Source: Pseudisothecium myosuroides (taxonomy: Eukaryota > Streptophyta > Bryopsida > Hypnales > Lembophyllaceae). From it: a stretch of 64,000 bases of DNA. This document shows, piece by piece, positions 11,141-22,290 of this stretch. The position numbers and the translations under genes were made by a program. The notes under the pieces are model-generated. The model was given only the letters and a program-made list of their open reading frames with translations. It was not told where the DNA came from and made no database searches. The stretch spans positions 4,963,296 through 5,027,295 of the forward strand of contig OX637292.1 in NCBI GenBank assembly GCA_951799445.1, written 5' to 3'. Every line of letters begins with the position of its first letter. Within the stretch, counting starts at the first letter, position 1.

Positions 11141-12031
11141 CTATTTGTTTTCATGGAACATCTTTACAAAATACTCTAATGTCCAACAAACATTTGCCAG
11201 ATGGCCTACTTTGCCACATTTGTGGCAAAAATGCGTCTTTAACAAACGCTTATCATAGTTATTAGTAAAGAAAGTGTTATTCTCCCTTTGTGCATGTTGG
11301 TTATTACAGCTATGATTATCCAAGTATTTAACTTTGGAAAGCTTAGCAACATAAGACTCAAGAGCCGTAGTTCCAACTGGACGAGATTATGCATTACACA
11401 AGAGGAGTACACTTTGCTTTTCAACAAGAAGTAACAAAGACATGAGATTTGAGTGATTTTCAAATTTCATATTGTTATATTGTTGTGCAAGTACAACAGA
11501 TGCAGATGGAGACATTGAGAGAGTTTTCTCAATCATTTCCTCCTTAGTAATGATTTGACTATACAACCTCAATTCTAATATAATACAATATAATTCATTA
11601 TTGAAAGAAGTAAGTGTTGAAAAATCCAACTCTTGTAAATGAGTCCAATCACTAAGGGCTCTAGGAAGGAAAATGGTTTTCTGGTGATCAAAACGAGATT
11701 TGAACTTGTGCCAAAGTTCATTAGGATTTTTGAGTTCCAAATATTGCAGCTGCAAAGAAGGAGTAAGATGACAACAAAGCAAAAACAATGATTTGTAAGA
11801 AGTAGTGGAGAAAATTGAAGTGCTTATAGTTAGAAGCTCATCAAAAGTGATAGACTGCGATAACTGCTCCGCAAATATATGTGCTTTTGCAATTTTTGCC
11901 CATAGTAAATAGTTATTTCTATCAGTTGCTAGCTGTACAAACAAAAGAGGTTCAAGCCTTGGTGGCTCGATGTTAGTAGTGACGATAGGAATTGCTATAG
12001 TTGGAGCAACAAAAGAGTTTGAAGTACTCAT
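11141..12031 (-). pseudogene. Copia gag with zinc knuckle, broken
   Basis: The first frame, 12031-11387 (214 aa, start MSTSNSFVAPTIAIPI), resembles the gag/UBN2 domain of plant Copia elements, with NYLLWAKI and a PNELWHKF-like motif. A frameshift or stop separates it from a second frame at 11323-11141 that carries CHKCGKVGHLANVC, a CCHC zinc knuckle with the C-x2-C-x4-H-x4-C spacing used to bind RNA in capsids. The two parts are in the expected order. No protease active site (DTG or DSG) follows. The start at 12031 is the first Met of the long frame, about 610 bp from the 5' LTR. Confidence 0.75.
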
Positions 12032-12624
12032 GATGGAGAATTAAAAGATGATTTAAAGAGAAGAAAATTGAATATTGATATCGCAACTTCCAAGGTAAGG
12101 AGGTAAGAAGATATTAAGGGAGGCGGCACATGGGCAGCTAGAAAAAAGCAATAGTTGAAGGAAACAACGGCCATGGGAAGGGAGAAGACAGAGAGCTCTG
12201 GAGAAGGGAGAAAAAATAAATCTTCCTAAAAAATATATATATATAAAATATAAATTGAAAGTTCTAATCTTAAGAAACTCAAAACAAAAAATAAACGATA
12301 AATGAAGGATAGGAATATTAGTTTTAAGCTCCAGCCTTATAATCTAAACCTATAGATGTACAAAAAATCAATAGATTATGAATGATGTTAACAAAAGCCG
12401 ATGGAGGAGGAGGAACACGATAGTAGGTAGAAAAATTATTAACTACTTGAGGTACTATAGAAAGAGGAAAATTAGAAGGTGAATCAATTTTGCCTTGCAA
12501 AAAAGCATTTTGAAAAGATGACACAGAAAACATGGACTGAAGGGAAAGATTGGAAAACATACTCCCTCAAAACAAAAACTAAATTGGATTTACAAATGCA
12601 AAGCTCAAGATAAAAATGATCAAA

Positions 12625-12640
12625 GAGCGTGCTAATAACA
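12625..12640 (-). other. Primer binding site of the Copia element (degenerate)
   Basis: Directly after the 5' LTR the minus strand reads TGTTATTAGCACGCTC. The usual plant Copia PBS, complementary to initiator tRNA-Met, is TGGTATCAGAGC; 8 of the first 12 positions agree. Position is the stronger argument. Confidence 0.5.
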
Positions 12641-13789
12641 TATTGAGAATAGGAAAATAAATGAAACTACAAAGTACTATATAACTAAAGTATGCAAGAA
12701 GAAAAGAGCACAGTTTGTAAATATATATAAAGAAAAGTAAATATATACCAAGGAAAGAGAATCTATATAGTTCTCATCTTCTACTATTGGTCCAACGGAT
12801 CTTCTAACTAAAGTAAACTTTAGTGAACTATAAGTGGAGAGCCTATTAAGATAAGATGTTTCTTAACCCCTAAAAGATTGGCATGCATTTTTTGGTTGTA
12901 TAGAAATTTTGGGCAGGTACGTGTAACTAGATATTTCCATATTTTAAGCTGAAATTTAAATGGAAGGTGGGCGCGAGGAATATCTTTCATATGCACTAAA
13001 TTTCATGACATTTGGAAATAGTAGTCAAAAGTTATGGCCAAATATGTTACTTCTTTTCGTAACTGCGCAGTCCGGGCAGATCAGAAAAAAACACTTTTTT
13101 CAAAAATGAAAATTTGAAATTGGTTTTCGAGAATTATATATACGTGGAAAGCTTTGAATCAATTCGACCAATGAGTCAAAAATTATGAGGTTTTTTACTT
13201 TGCGGGTAGTTATGGATTTTCTACTCTGAAATAAACTTTGAAGTTGCTTATTTAACTCAATTTTTAATATTTTTTGAATTTTTTTTCCGTAGAATGTAGT
13301 TTGTTTATTACAACATTACAACCATTGAGATTGACATTTTTCCATTCCATAATTAAATTCTTAACAATTTAGTATTTTGGATCATTCTCTACTTCTATCT
13401 ACTTACTATTTTTTTTGAGTATGTTGTACAATTCCAAATGATTTGAAAAATTTTAAACATGTAGACAACTAATTAGGAAAAGGAATTCAAAGAAGCACCA
13501 CCATTTGGGACATTTTTTCATACAAATGTGACCTTGTGAGGTGCAGCTGCCCTGTTTTTCGCAGGGACAAAAACAGAATTTTTGCCAATTCAAATGCTAA
13601 TATCTTCCAATCCGCATGGTGAAAAATTTTGAATTTTTTTCCACATCTTCTAAAACTCGTTTACTATAAGATCCTATGGTTCCATGTGTCAAAAAAGTTT
13701 TTTTTTCAAAAATTTGGTACTTGTACCAAAAATGGCAGTTTTTGAGTGTTTTCCGTGAAAACATAGTCATGGAACTTTAGAGGTTAACA
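12641..13789 (-). repeat. 5' LTR of the Copia element, split by A2
   Basis: 12641-12866 matches the other LTR up to its TTAA; the final CA is found at 13788-13789, on the far side of element A2 and its second TTAA. Together they rebuild the TTAACA that ends the other LTR (8730-8735). Confidence 0.8.
12867..13783 (-). mobile_element. TTAA-flanked element A2, inserted in the LTR
   Basis: Flanked by TTAA at 12863-12866 and 13784-13787. Ends are CCCCTAAAAGATTGG and, on the other strand, CCTCTAAAGTTCCATG. It is 917 bp and runs in reverse orientation to A4, with which it shares most of its length (CATAGTCATGGAACTTTAG at the right). No coding capacity. Confidence 0.8.
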
Positions 13790-13858
13790 AAATTGAAAGG
13801 AAAAAGTGAAGACATTGTTTTTCTGCTGTTGGTGCGACGTTATAGGGTTAGGATTTAA

Positions 13859-15065
13859 GGTTTAGGGTCTTAAAGATGAGATTGAGTCTACTGTCCGAGT
13901 ATCATAATAGGCAGTAACTTATCACAAAATGGTGAAATTAGATTGCCTTACTTCAAGAAAGTCACTTTACAAGCCATCAAAGTCAACAAACATTTCTAGA
14001 AATAATTTTGATTGTACGCATGAAGGTTCATAAGACCCAATTACAACAATACTAAATTCAAAAGTAGTGCATTCTTGTAGAAAAATAGTAAATATTTATA
14101 GTGTAGAATGTCGAGAAATTAGTGAGGGGCAATCTAATTTCACTACTTTGTGTTAAAGATTCAAGCTCATCTCTTTGTTGGTATGTAAGAAAGGTCATTA
14201 TTAGTTCCATGTAGTACAAACCCGATTGTAGGGATTAGGATTTAGAATTCTCACACGTTTGTTTGTAGAGATAAGGGAAGTTGCAAAGATTTTAGAGCAC
14301 TACAAGATATAAGGGGTGTTTTAAGTGAGTTTTTAAGTATAGTCCTAGACATAAGATTATAAGTAGTGCCCTTTAAGGAGATTTTCTAGCAAATTTTTAT
14401 TGAAAATCTCCTTAAAAGTCACTATTTATAACCTTATGTTTAGAACTATACTTTAAAACTCACTTAAAACACCCCTTTCTCTTGTAGTGGGGTTGTTCAA
14501 GATCTTAGTTGCACTAAATCTCCAAAATTTACCTTTGAACAAAACTACAGATTAAACTTTAAACACTTTTGGAGTATTTCTTTGAATAAAATTTTTGAAG
14601 TTCTTTTTTAAAAAAAAGACTATTGTACCCTCCAAGAAATTTTGTGTTAAATGTTTTACATTCAATGGAAAAGTTGCTATTCTTCCCCTTTCAAAATTTG
14701 AGTAAAATTTTTGCAATTAATGAGAAAATGACATGTATACCCCTTTTGTAATTTATATTGAATTCTCCCAATTTTTGATAGTTTGTTTCAAATAAAATCT
14801 CAAATTGCCTCCAACACCAAAATAAATCCACAACGGGATCCACAACCATGAAGTCAAATTGCAACTCTATCTCAATAACAAATTCACTACTAAATTATAA
14901 TCCAAAATCAAATAATCGCTTGCACGCTCTTCATTGATACAAAAACGCTGCCTGTTCAAAATCCACAAGGCGCCTATTTAAAGCAATCCAATAAGATACA
15001 ATACTAATTAAAATTGATAATATTCTCGAATTTGAATAATGACTTTAATATGATGATTTTTTTTT
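13859..15065. other. Gene-less AT-rich stretch
   Basis: No gene seen. It contains the CACTA-like fold-back at 14298-14489. The rest is AT-rich with only very short frames. Confidence 0.4.
14298..14489. mobile_element. CACTA-like fold-back element
   Basis: The 192-bp sequence begins CACTACAAGA and ends TCTTGTAGTG. The two halves are near-complete inverted copies of each other (about 85 bp arms, for example AAGGAGATTTTC against GAAAATCTCCTT), with a short AT spacer. These ends are the canonical plant CACTA (CMC/EnSpm) termini. A 3-bp target duplication is not clear (GAG/GGG). Confidence 0.75.
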
Positions 15066-15069
15066 TTAA

Positions 15070-16247
15070 ATCTAAAGTTCCATTAGAGAGAATATGGGTC
15101 CTATAAAGGGCCGCAAGTTCCCACAAGTTCTACTGGATTCCTGACTGCTGAAATTGCGCCACTGCAATAGGATGACATGGCCGAACGACTTTTACAACAA
15201 ATTTTCAAAAATAATCATAAAATGAGATTTGAAAAAAAATAAAAATAAAATTTTAAAAATTGATTTTGATAGCCCATACCGTGGTCCAAAGCATGGGAAC
15301 AAATTAGGAAACAAGCCTAAAACGGCCCTTTCTTGCCCCAAAATCCCTTCTAATGCTTGACTATATTTTCAGAAAAAACACACTCTAAGACTGTCATTTC
15401 TAATACAAGTACCAAATTTTAGACCAAAAAAAACATTTTTGCGCACATGTAACCATAGGATCTTGTAATACCCTAGTTTGAAAAGGTATGAAAAAAATTT
15501 CAAACATTTCCACCATTGGGATTAAAAGATAATAGCATTTGAATTGACAAAAATCCATTTTGGGGCCTTGCAAAAAACAGAGCAGCTACACTTCACAAGG
15601 TCACATTTGTATGGAAAAATGCCCATGTTGGTGGCGCTTTCTTAGATTCATTCTTCAAGACAAGTTGGCTACATGCTTGAAAAATTTTAGATCGTTTACA
15701 ACTTATACAAAAAAATAGTAAGTAGAAAGAAATAGAAAATGATTCAAAATACTAAATTGTTAAGAATTTAGTTATGGAATTGAAAAATATCAATCCCAAT
15801 ATTTGTAATGTTGTAATAAAAAATCTATATTTTATGATTTTATTTTTCAAAAAAATCTTGAATTTTGGATAAAATAAAGGAGTTCAAAGTTTATTCTAGA
15901 ATAAACAATCCATAATTGCTCGCAAACAAAAACTCCTTATTACTTTCGTCTCATTGATCAATATAGAATGATTCAAAGCTTCCATTGTATATATAAATCT
16001 AAAAAAACAATTTCAAGTATTTGATTCTACAAAAAATGATTTTTTCTAATATGTCCAGACGAGGAAAAAAACTACATATCATACAATAACTTTTTAACCA
16101 TGTAGTCAAATGTTATGAAAAGTTGGGCCTTAGAAGAAAACCTAGTCGGCCTACATTGTGTAAAAATTTTTTTTTTAAAAATTCCATTCGTAGTGAGCTG
16201 TTCAAAGTTGCTATGTTGCCAAAAAAATGCAGCTTGGTCTTTGGGGA
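15070..16247 (+). mobile_element. TTAA-flanked element A3, split by B1
   Basis: TTAA at 15066-15069 and 16248-16251. The first 11 bases (ATCTAAAGTTC) match the left end of A4; B1 (15081-15354) then interrupts, and the A homology resumes at TGACTATATTTTCAG. Without B1 the element is 904 bp, like the other A members. The right end is GGTCTTTGGGGA. Confidence 0.7.
15081..15354. mobile_element. TIR element B1, nested in A3
   Basis: Ends CATTAGAGAGAAT and ATCCCTTCTAATG form an inverted repeat. It aligns with B2 (49933-50212) and more weakly, inverted, with B3 (26669-26871). Shared landmarks are AAAGGGCC, AAGTTCCCAC, ATTGCGCCACTGCA, GACATGGCC and ACGGCCCTT. About 274 bp, non-coding. Confidence 0.65.
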
Positions 16248-16514
16248 TTAATATGACTATCAATTCTTCTAAATAAAATGACAAGAATAAAAGAATTTAA
16301 AGAAATGTTTTTATTGTAATTGGATTTTAGCGTATAAAGCTTGTAGTTACAATAATTCACTCAAATCTTAGGAATTTTTAAAATTTTAAGTTAGAGTAGA
16401 ACCTAAATTTGAAAAGTTCCATTTTGTTATGTAATATTCATAAATATAATAAAAATATATATTGAACAAAGATAGAATATAAAATAAGGATTGAACATTC
16501 AAAAAAATCTTTAA

Positions 16515-16767
16515 CCCCTTAGCACTCCGACATTCAAAATCTAAATAATGATCACAAAGGTTTCAAATTTTTTTCTACCACAAAACTTCTCATTTATCCC
16601 AATTAATGCTTGATTATTATTTTTAACTTTATATACAATACAATATGATGAATTTAGTATGATGAATTTGATGAAATTGTGATAAATAATATATGTGTAT
16701 AAAAATATAATAAAAAATATAATACGGAGTAAAATTTTAAGAAATGCTCATTCAGATGCTAAGGAGG
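16515..16767. mobile_element. Short TTAA-type element O2
   Basis: TTAA at 16511-16514 followed by CCCCTTAGCACTCCGAC. The right end reads GATGCTAAGGAGG followed by TAAT, an imperfect inverted copy. The left end resembles O1 in the epimerase intron (CCTCTAAGCACTCC). Confidence 0.45.
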
Positions 16768-16780
16768 TAATTGCAATTAA

Positions 16781-17752
16781 CCCCTCAACACCCAAGGGGC
16801 CCAAAAAAGGCCTTACAGAGTTTCAAGTCCAATTCAAAGTGCTGTAACTTTTGCATCCAGTGTCCAAATTCAATATAACTTGTTGGAAAATTTGCACTCT
16901 CTTTTCTAGTTTATGTGGTAAAAGTTTCAGATCAATCCAAGATGTATTGATTTCTTGGAAGCCAGTCAAAGTTCACAAGTTCAATTTGAGGTCACCAAAA
17001 TGCATTTGAAGGCTGCAACTTCGGGGGCTTGTATCTCCTTCATCCAATGTTAGTTTTCAATAAAAATTTATTGGGTTATGTTCCCCTTGATGTCTAGTTA
17101 TTGTGGTAGAATTTTCATCTCAATCCAAGTTGTTTTGAATGTTTGGGAGCTATTCGAAATTCAAAACCCTGACATTTTTGGATTACAGTGAACTTCGGCG
17201 GCTTGTTTCTTCTTCATATAATGTTCGATTTCAATAAAAGTTATTGGAAAAGTTACACATACTAGTCTAGTTTGTGTGGCTAAAATTTCATATCAATCTA
17301 AGAATTTATGAGTGACTGAGAAGCATTTTAGTAGAAGGAGGTTCAGCCTTAGTTGTGTTTTCTGCAGCTTTTCTTGCTATTTTTTTGACATTTGCAAGCC
17401 GTTTTGCAGACACAATGAGTCAATTCAATGATGTTTTTTTTCACCAATGTGTTTGTATGTTGATTTTGAATCACTTTGTAGTTAAAAAAAATTTCATTTG
17501 AGGAGGTTTAGAAATCAAATTTCACGACCAAATGCGTTTCTAGGAAAATTTCAGCATCTTTTTTTCACACTAAAACATTATAATCTTGCAATCTACACGG
17601 TCAAATGACTCCAAATTTGATTCATGTCATCTACAACAAGTACACTACAAGATTGTACGGTTGAGATTTTTATACCTTACTAACATTTTGAACTATATCA
17701 CTTCAAAGACAATGATATTTTTAAACCCCGAAAGGCCTTGGGCCTTGAGGGG
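16781..17752 (+). mobile_element. TTAA-flanked element E1
   Basis: TTAA at 16777-16780 and 17753-17756. Inverted ends are CCCCTCAACACCCAAGG and CCTTGGGCCTTGAGGGG. At 972 bp it aligns along its length with E2 (45866-46847), with repeated landmarks such as AACTTCGGCGGCT and GAGAAGCATTTTAGTAG. Non-coding. Confidence 0.75.
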
Positions 17753-17838
17753 TTAAACTGAATAGTTATTTTTTTTTCATTTCACAATTGAATTTAAAAA
17801 GAAAATAAGTGAAATATTGGAGATTAAATTAGCATTAA

Positions 17839-18493
17839 CCATTAAATGCCCAAGGCCTTTTTGAGCTTGTTGGAATTTTTTTTAATTGAACAAAAAGACA
17901 ACATTTTGATAAGTTTTATCAATTATTTTGGAATTGTAATTTAGCGTGCATGAAATCGAAGTAGACATGTTAGTAATCACGTGGAAAAAGAAAACACAGC
18001 AATATTACTCATGGATCAAAAGATTATATGGAGTAATGTTTGATCATGAGGGTGTTGAAACTTGCAAAAGTGATTTGAAGTCTTTAAATCCTCTTTTTAC
18101 ATGTCAAATCTAATAATTTGGTCACCAAAAAAATATGAGGTTAAAGGGCCTAACATTTATAACTCCAATCGATTTATGACTTTTCAAAATCTACTCTAAA
18201 ATTTTTTAAATGAATTTCTAATGTAATTTTCCTCCAAAATCTAGTGCATTTGAGGCTCATTTCCAAGAGCCTTCAACACTAAAAAAAATTAAGATTTGCA
18301 ATGGACATCCTTGCACAAAATTTTGAATAGAAAAATCATAATTTTGATTTATTTTTCTAATCGGATTTTTGATGCTAAAACTAGACTTTAAAAATTCAAA
18401 AACAATGATTACTAAAATAGTAACTTAATAAGGTTTTATTTTAACTTCAAAGTATTTTCTGTACCAATATTTGGTGCCTCGGGCATTTAGTGG
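17839..18493 (+). mobile_element. TTAA-flanked element J2
   Basis: TTAA at 17835-17838 and 18494-18497. Inverted ends are CCATTAAATGCCCAAGG and CCTCGGGCATTTAGTGG. 655 bp; aligns with J1 and J3. Confidence 0.7.
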
Positions 18494-18987
18494 TTAAGCA
18501 TATGATTTTCTTCATTACTTGCAATTAAAATTGAACTTTAGTTGTTGCAAGCGTCTGCAATCAAGTGAGTCTATGGAGGGAAGAATATATTTGGAATCGG
18601 AGCACTTGCATACATACAAAACTTTGGGTATATTGATTTGATGTTGAATCATTTTTTTGACATCCTTCAGGTTGGAACTGGTTTAGCTGATATTTGGTAA
18701 TATATATTTTTATTGTATTGACAAATATAAGGTGCAGAAGGTGTGAAGAGTCATATAGATACACTTGGCTAAAGTCATGAGGCCAAACGACTAAAATGAT
18801 GAAAGGAAGCCACGGCTTCCCCATGGAATCATGGGGCCCAAGGCGAAAGGATGAAAGGAAGCCACAACTTGGCCATAGAGTCATGAGGCCAAACAACTGA
18901 AATAATAAAATGAAAGTCAAATGAATGCAAACATGACTATTGCTTCATATGATTTATATGTCTCTTCACCTACAATTGCAATATTAT

Positions 18988-20625
18988 TCTAAAAAAATAT
19001 TCATTTCATATATATAATTACATTTTTGGATTCCTTATTAGAGGGTCTACAAGAGTTTTCTACATTAAAACAAATTAAATCCCTTGATATTGGACTAAAA
19101 TGCATTATATGTGATTATAATCATGGTCATATAATTTGGGAGTTGCGTATCAAGACCTCTCAACATCAAGAAATAGTTATAAATTGTTTCCAAAAAAGGC
19201 AATATATGAATTGATATGAATAAATTGATATTTAACCCAGTAACGTCACCACAGCCATTTTGTGGCTTCTGGATGACATTACTGTAGTCTACACAAAGAT
19301 TGGAAGCATTTTTTCATCCACTTTTTTGTTGTTGACCTTTCATGGTGGGTTATGAAGAGTCTTCAATTGAGTTTGTAGTCTTGCCAGTGTTTGTCTTCAA
19401 GTAAATGAGAGGTTAGTAAAAAAATAGATCAAAAATATGCTATTTTAGTGTATTTTGAGAAGTTGTTGCTCCTTGCTCTACATTTGAAATTTCTCCACAA
19501 AAATGATATTTTTTGAAGCTCAACTAACAAAATGAAGGTCATCTATTCTAATTTCTGCTCCAATTTGATTTTGAAAAAATTCCAAATATTGGATTTTTAT
19601 TGCAATTTGAACTTTGGATGCATTTTTAGTGTATTATTTTCTAATTATAGAATGATACAAAAATTGAGTTTACACCATGATGTTTGTCACCGTAATATAC
19701 ACACACGGTGAAATTTTCAGATTTTTTGAAATATTTTTCTATTTGATATGATTTTTCATCACTTTTTCTTCAGAAATTCTCAAAAAAATCTAATTTTTTT
19801 ATGAAGTATAGAAGACATGTAGTTCCATCTTTGAAAAATAAATATTTTTTTTTCATTCATATCTAGTTGCAAAATGGTAGAAAACAGTGGTCATGGGGCC
19901 GTCCCTTTAGGGTTAATTGATATGTATCTTTTTTATGAAAGAATTGATTAATTCCTCATATTTATATTTTTTTGTAATTGTCTTGGACTACAATAGATAT
20001 AAGATAACAAACTGCAATCAATATATTTGTATTTGTATATTGTATAATATAACATTGTCTTCCACATCCCGTTTCAAAACATGTACCCTATACATTGTAC
20101 CATATCAATATCATGTATTAGGTATCCATATATCATATAGTATGTATGTATGTATTCAATATCCATATCAAAGTGTTTTTGGTTTTGGTTTAAAGGGTGA
20201 GGTGGGCAAATTAGATGTTTTTTGTTTTTTTAATTCAAAGAGGTAGGTGCAAGACTACATGCCTCTTTGGGATGCATAATTAGTCTCCATTTCATTGATG
20301 GATCTCATCCGCAAGAAAGAAAAAGATTTTTAATAATGACCAATTTTTTATTTTTAAAATTTTATTTTTTATTTTTTTAATGATTTTAGTATCATTGTAT
20401 CCATTTTCTTAATATCTTGCCCTTTTTTAGTTCCCCTATTAAAAAAATTATTTTGGGCTTAATCTTTCTAGGTTGTAATTATTTTAGAGGTCTACAGCCT
20501 AAACATTATATTTTATTTTTTATAAATGAATTTCTAATTTTAAAGTACTTCTAAAATGATTTCTTTTATAATAGTTTAATTTTTTTTAAACAAATTTAGC
20601 ATATAGAAGAACAATCAATAACTAG
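18988..20625. mobile_element. 1638-bp insertion of unknown type with TATTAT target duplication
   Basis: Inferred by comparison with copy 1 of the block. TATTAT occurs at 18982-18987 and again at 20626-20631, and removing the insert and one copy gives a site of exactly the length seen in copy 1 (before A1). The insert starts TCTAAAAAAATATTC and ends AATCAATAACTAG, with no obvious TIR or LTR. It contains D1. Its own sequence is about 960 bp, with a 62-codon frame at 19026 that I do not recognise. Confidence 0.5.
19236..19912 (+). mobile_element. TTAA-flanked element D1
   Basis: TTAA at 19232-19235 and 19913-19916. It starts CCCAGTAACGTCACC and ends GTCCCTTTAGGG. 677 bp; aligns with D2 through blocks such as GTTGACCTTTCATGG and GGGTTATGAAGAGT. 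Non-coding. Confidence 0.7.
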
Positions 20626-22290
20626 TATTATGTTAAAGATATGATTTTGACCTTTGGGAGTTGAAAAAAAAATTCAAATAAAAAATTATTTTATATTTTA
20701 TATTTATAAAAATTTATTTATAAAAATTTAAATCATATTTTATTATTGTTAATGGGAAGACTTTAAAATGTTTCAATTATTAGGATTTAGGTAATTATTG
20801 ACTAGAAAAATTTGGGACTTCTTAGAAATTGCTTCTAGATACTCACTTCAAGGACTATGCTAGGTGACCAACTACCATACATTTAGGTTAGATTTGGCAA
20901 CTATATGTCAAAATAATTTAATTTTGGCATTTGGACAATTTGGAAGCTTGATTAGATTTTCTTGATTTTTGGGACATAGCACCTCCTAATTTTTCAACAC
21001 TCCTCATTGCGGTATTATGTTTCTATTCATGTGTAAATTTGTTTTCATTTCTAAATTTTTTCAAGAATAATTTTTGAATATTCAAAATTGGCAACAATGA
21101 AATTTTCTCATATTTTCATAAATAATTGTACAATTTTTCATATTTTAGATATGTTCCAATTTTTCCCTAATTGTTTACAGAACTAACCTACACATTGGAT
21201 ATCTTCAACATCACCGTGAAGCTTTGCCTGTGTGGATTGAACTTTGGTAGGTCTATTAAATTAAAACTAATTAACTTCTTTAAATAGGATCTTTAATTCA
21301 ATTTAATTTTATGTCTAATCCATCTTGCATGTTGTGCTTCACTCTTTGTAGTTCTAGTCCATTTTTGTTGAATTCCATGTGTACGGGTACTTCTATATGT
21401 GTCTTTGATTATGGTGGTGACTTAATCATCAACATCAATTACCAAAGAATCACAATGTATTGAAATGATTTTCTCTCAAGAAATAGTGTCATCAAAAAGA
21501 TTGAGAGGGTTAAGATTCAAATGATTTGTTTGAGCAAAAAGAGGTTTGGATTAGAGTGAGTAATTCAACAAATTCCATCAACATTCTATATGGGTTATTG
21601 AACACAGAAAACTAAATCTTGTGCAAGTTTTTTTCTCTAAAAATTGTGAAAATCGAGTTCAAAATAGATCCAATACCATAATATTCCAAAAAAATGTTAT
21701 GACTGTCCACAAAATTGAATGCTCCATGACTTACACATTACTAACTCAAATGAAATCAATCATTCTATATATAGAAAAAATATAATCTATAAGAAATAAA
21801 TGTTAAAAAAATTATTTCAAATTTTTGTAATTTTTTTTACTGCCAATGCTTCACTATTTTGAGCTTTGTGTGGCATAACTTTTGCTCCCAAGCATTGATT
21901 TAAATTTAAAAATATATACTTTAAAAAAAATTATATTTTTTTACTTTAAAAATTAATTTATTTTCCTATTTATTTTAGTTTTGCTCTTCTAGTATTGTTT
22001 ATTCTGTTATTAAAAATCTAAAAAAGTAGTAGAAATGAAGGTGTATAGAAGTGGATCCATGGTTGAGATTGATAGGTGCATCTTCTCTAAGATAGCTTGT
22101 CCATATTTTGCCCATGCTCTCCAAACTATTCCTATTATTATACCATAAATTGTTATCATAGGAATGAAATATTGTTGTACAAATTTATAAGTAGTTGGGA
22201 ACTAAGTTTGATATGGAAGTAGATAAAATTTTAGTGTAAATAATAATGTGGCACTATGAGTAGTGGGACACTTTGTGCTGTCCTAGACAA

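Larger units (their letters stand above)
8513..13789 (-). mobile_element. Decayed Copia LTR retrotransposon
   Basis: The element reads on the minus strand. Its 3' LTR is 8513-8735 and its 5' LTR is 12641-13789 with element A2 inside. LTR ends are TG..CA. A probable 5-bp target duplication (GAATT/AAATT) flanks it. In order on the minus strand: 5' LTR, PBS, gag with zinc knuckle, RT fragments, RNase H fragment, nested element R1, PPT, 3' LTR. This order, with RNase H after RT, and the GYVDAGYRSDLASSKSQT block place it in Ty1/Copia. No protease or integrase was recognised and RT is broken, so it cannot move by itself. The LTRs differ at many positions, so it is old. Confidence 0.88.
8436..13858 (+). 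pseudogene. Short open frame interrupted by the Copia insertion
   Basis: An ATG at 8436 opens 25 codons (start MADIAASEVQAGSRRKLPLF) that run into the left end of the LTR element after position 8512. Removing the element and one copy of the 5-bp target (GAATT at 8508-8512, AAATT at 13790-13794) keeps the frame open for 21 more codons, to a TAA at 13856-13858. This suggests that the retrotransposon landed in a coding exon. The product is not recognised and 46 codons could arise by chance. Whether further exons exist is unknown. Confidence 0.3.
17839..22290. repeat. Dispersed repeat block, copy 2
   Basis: Collinear with 1-3655 but larger, because it holds a 1638-bp insertion (18988-20625) and about 400 bp near 20995-21400 that copy 1 lacks. 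It lacks A1. After 22290 the two copies diverge: copy 1 runs into E3 and copy 2 into other AT-rich sequence. Confidence 0.7.

Noticed and set aside
18988..20625. Call the insertion a Helitron because of TC...CTAG
   Set aside because: The empty-site comparison fits a 6-bp target duplication, which Helitrons do not make, and no 3' hairpin is seen.
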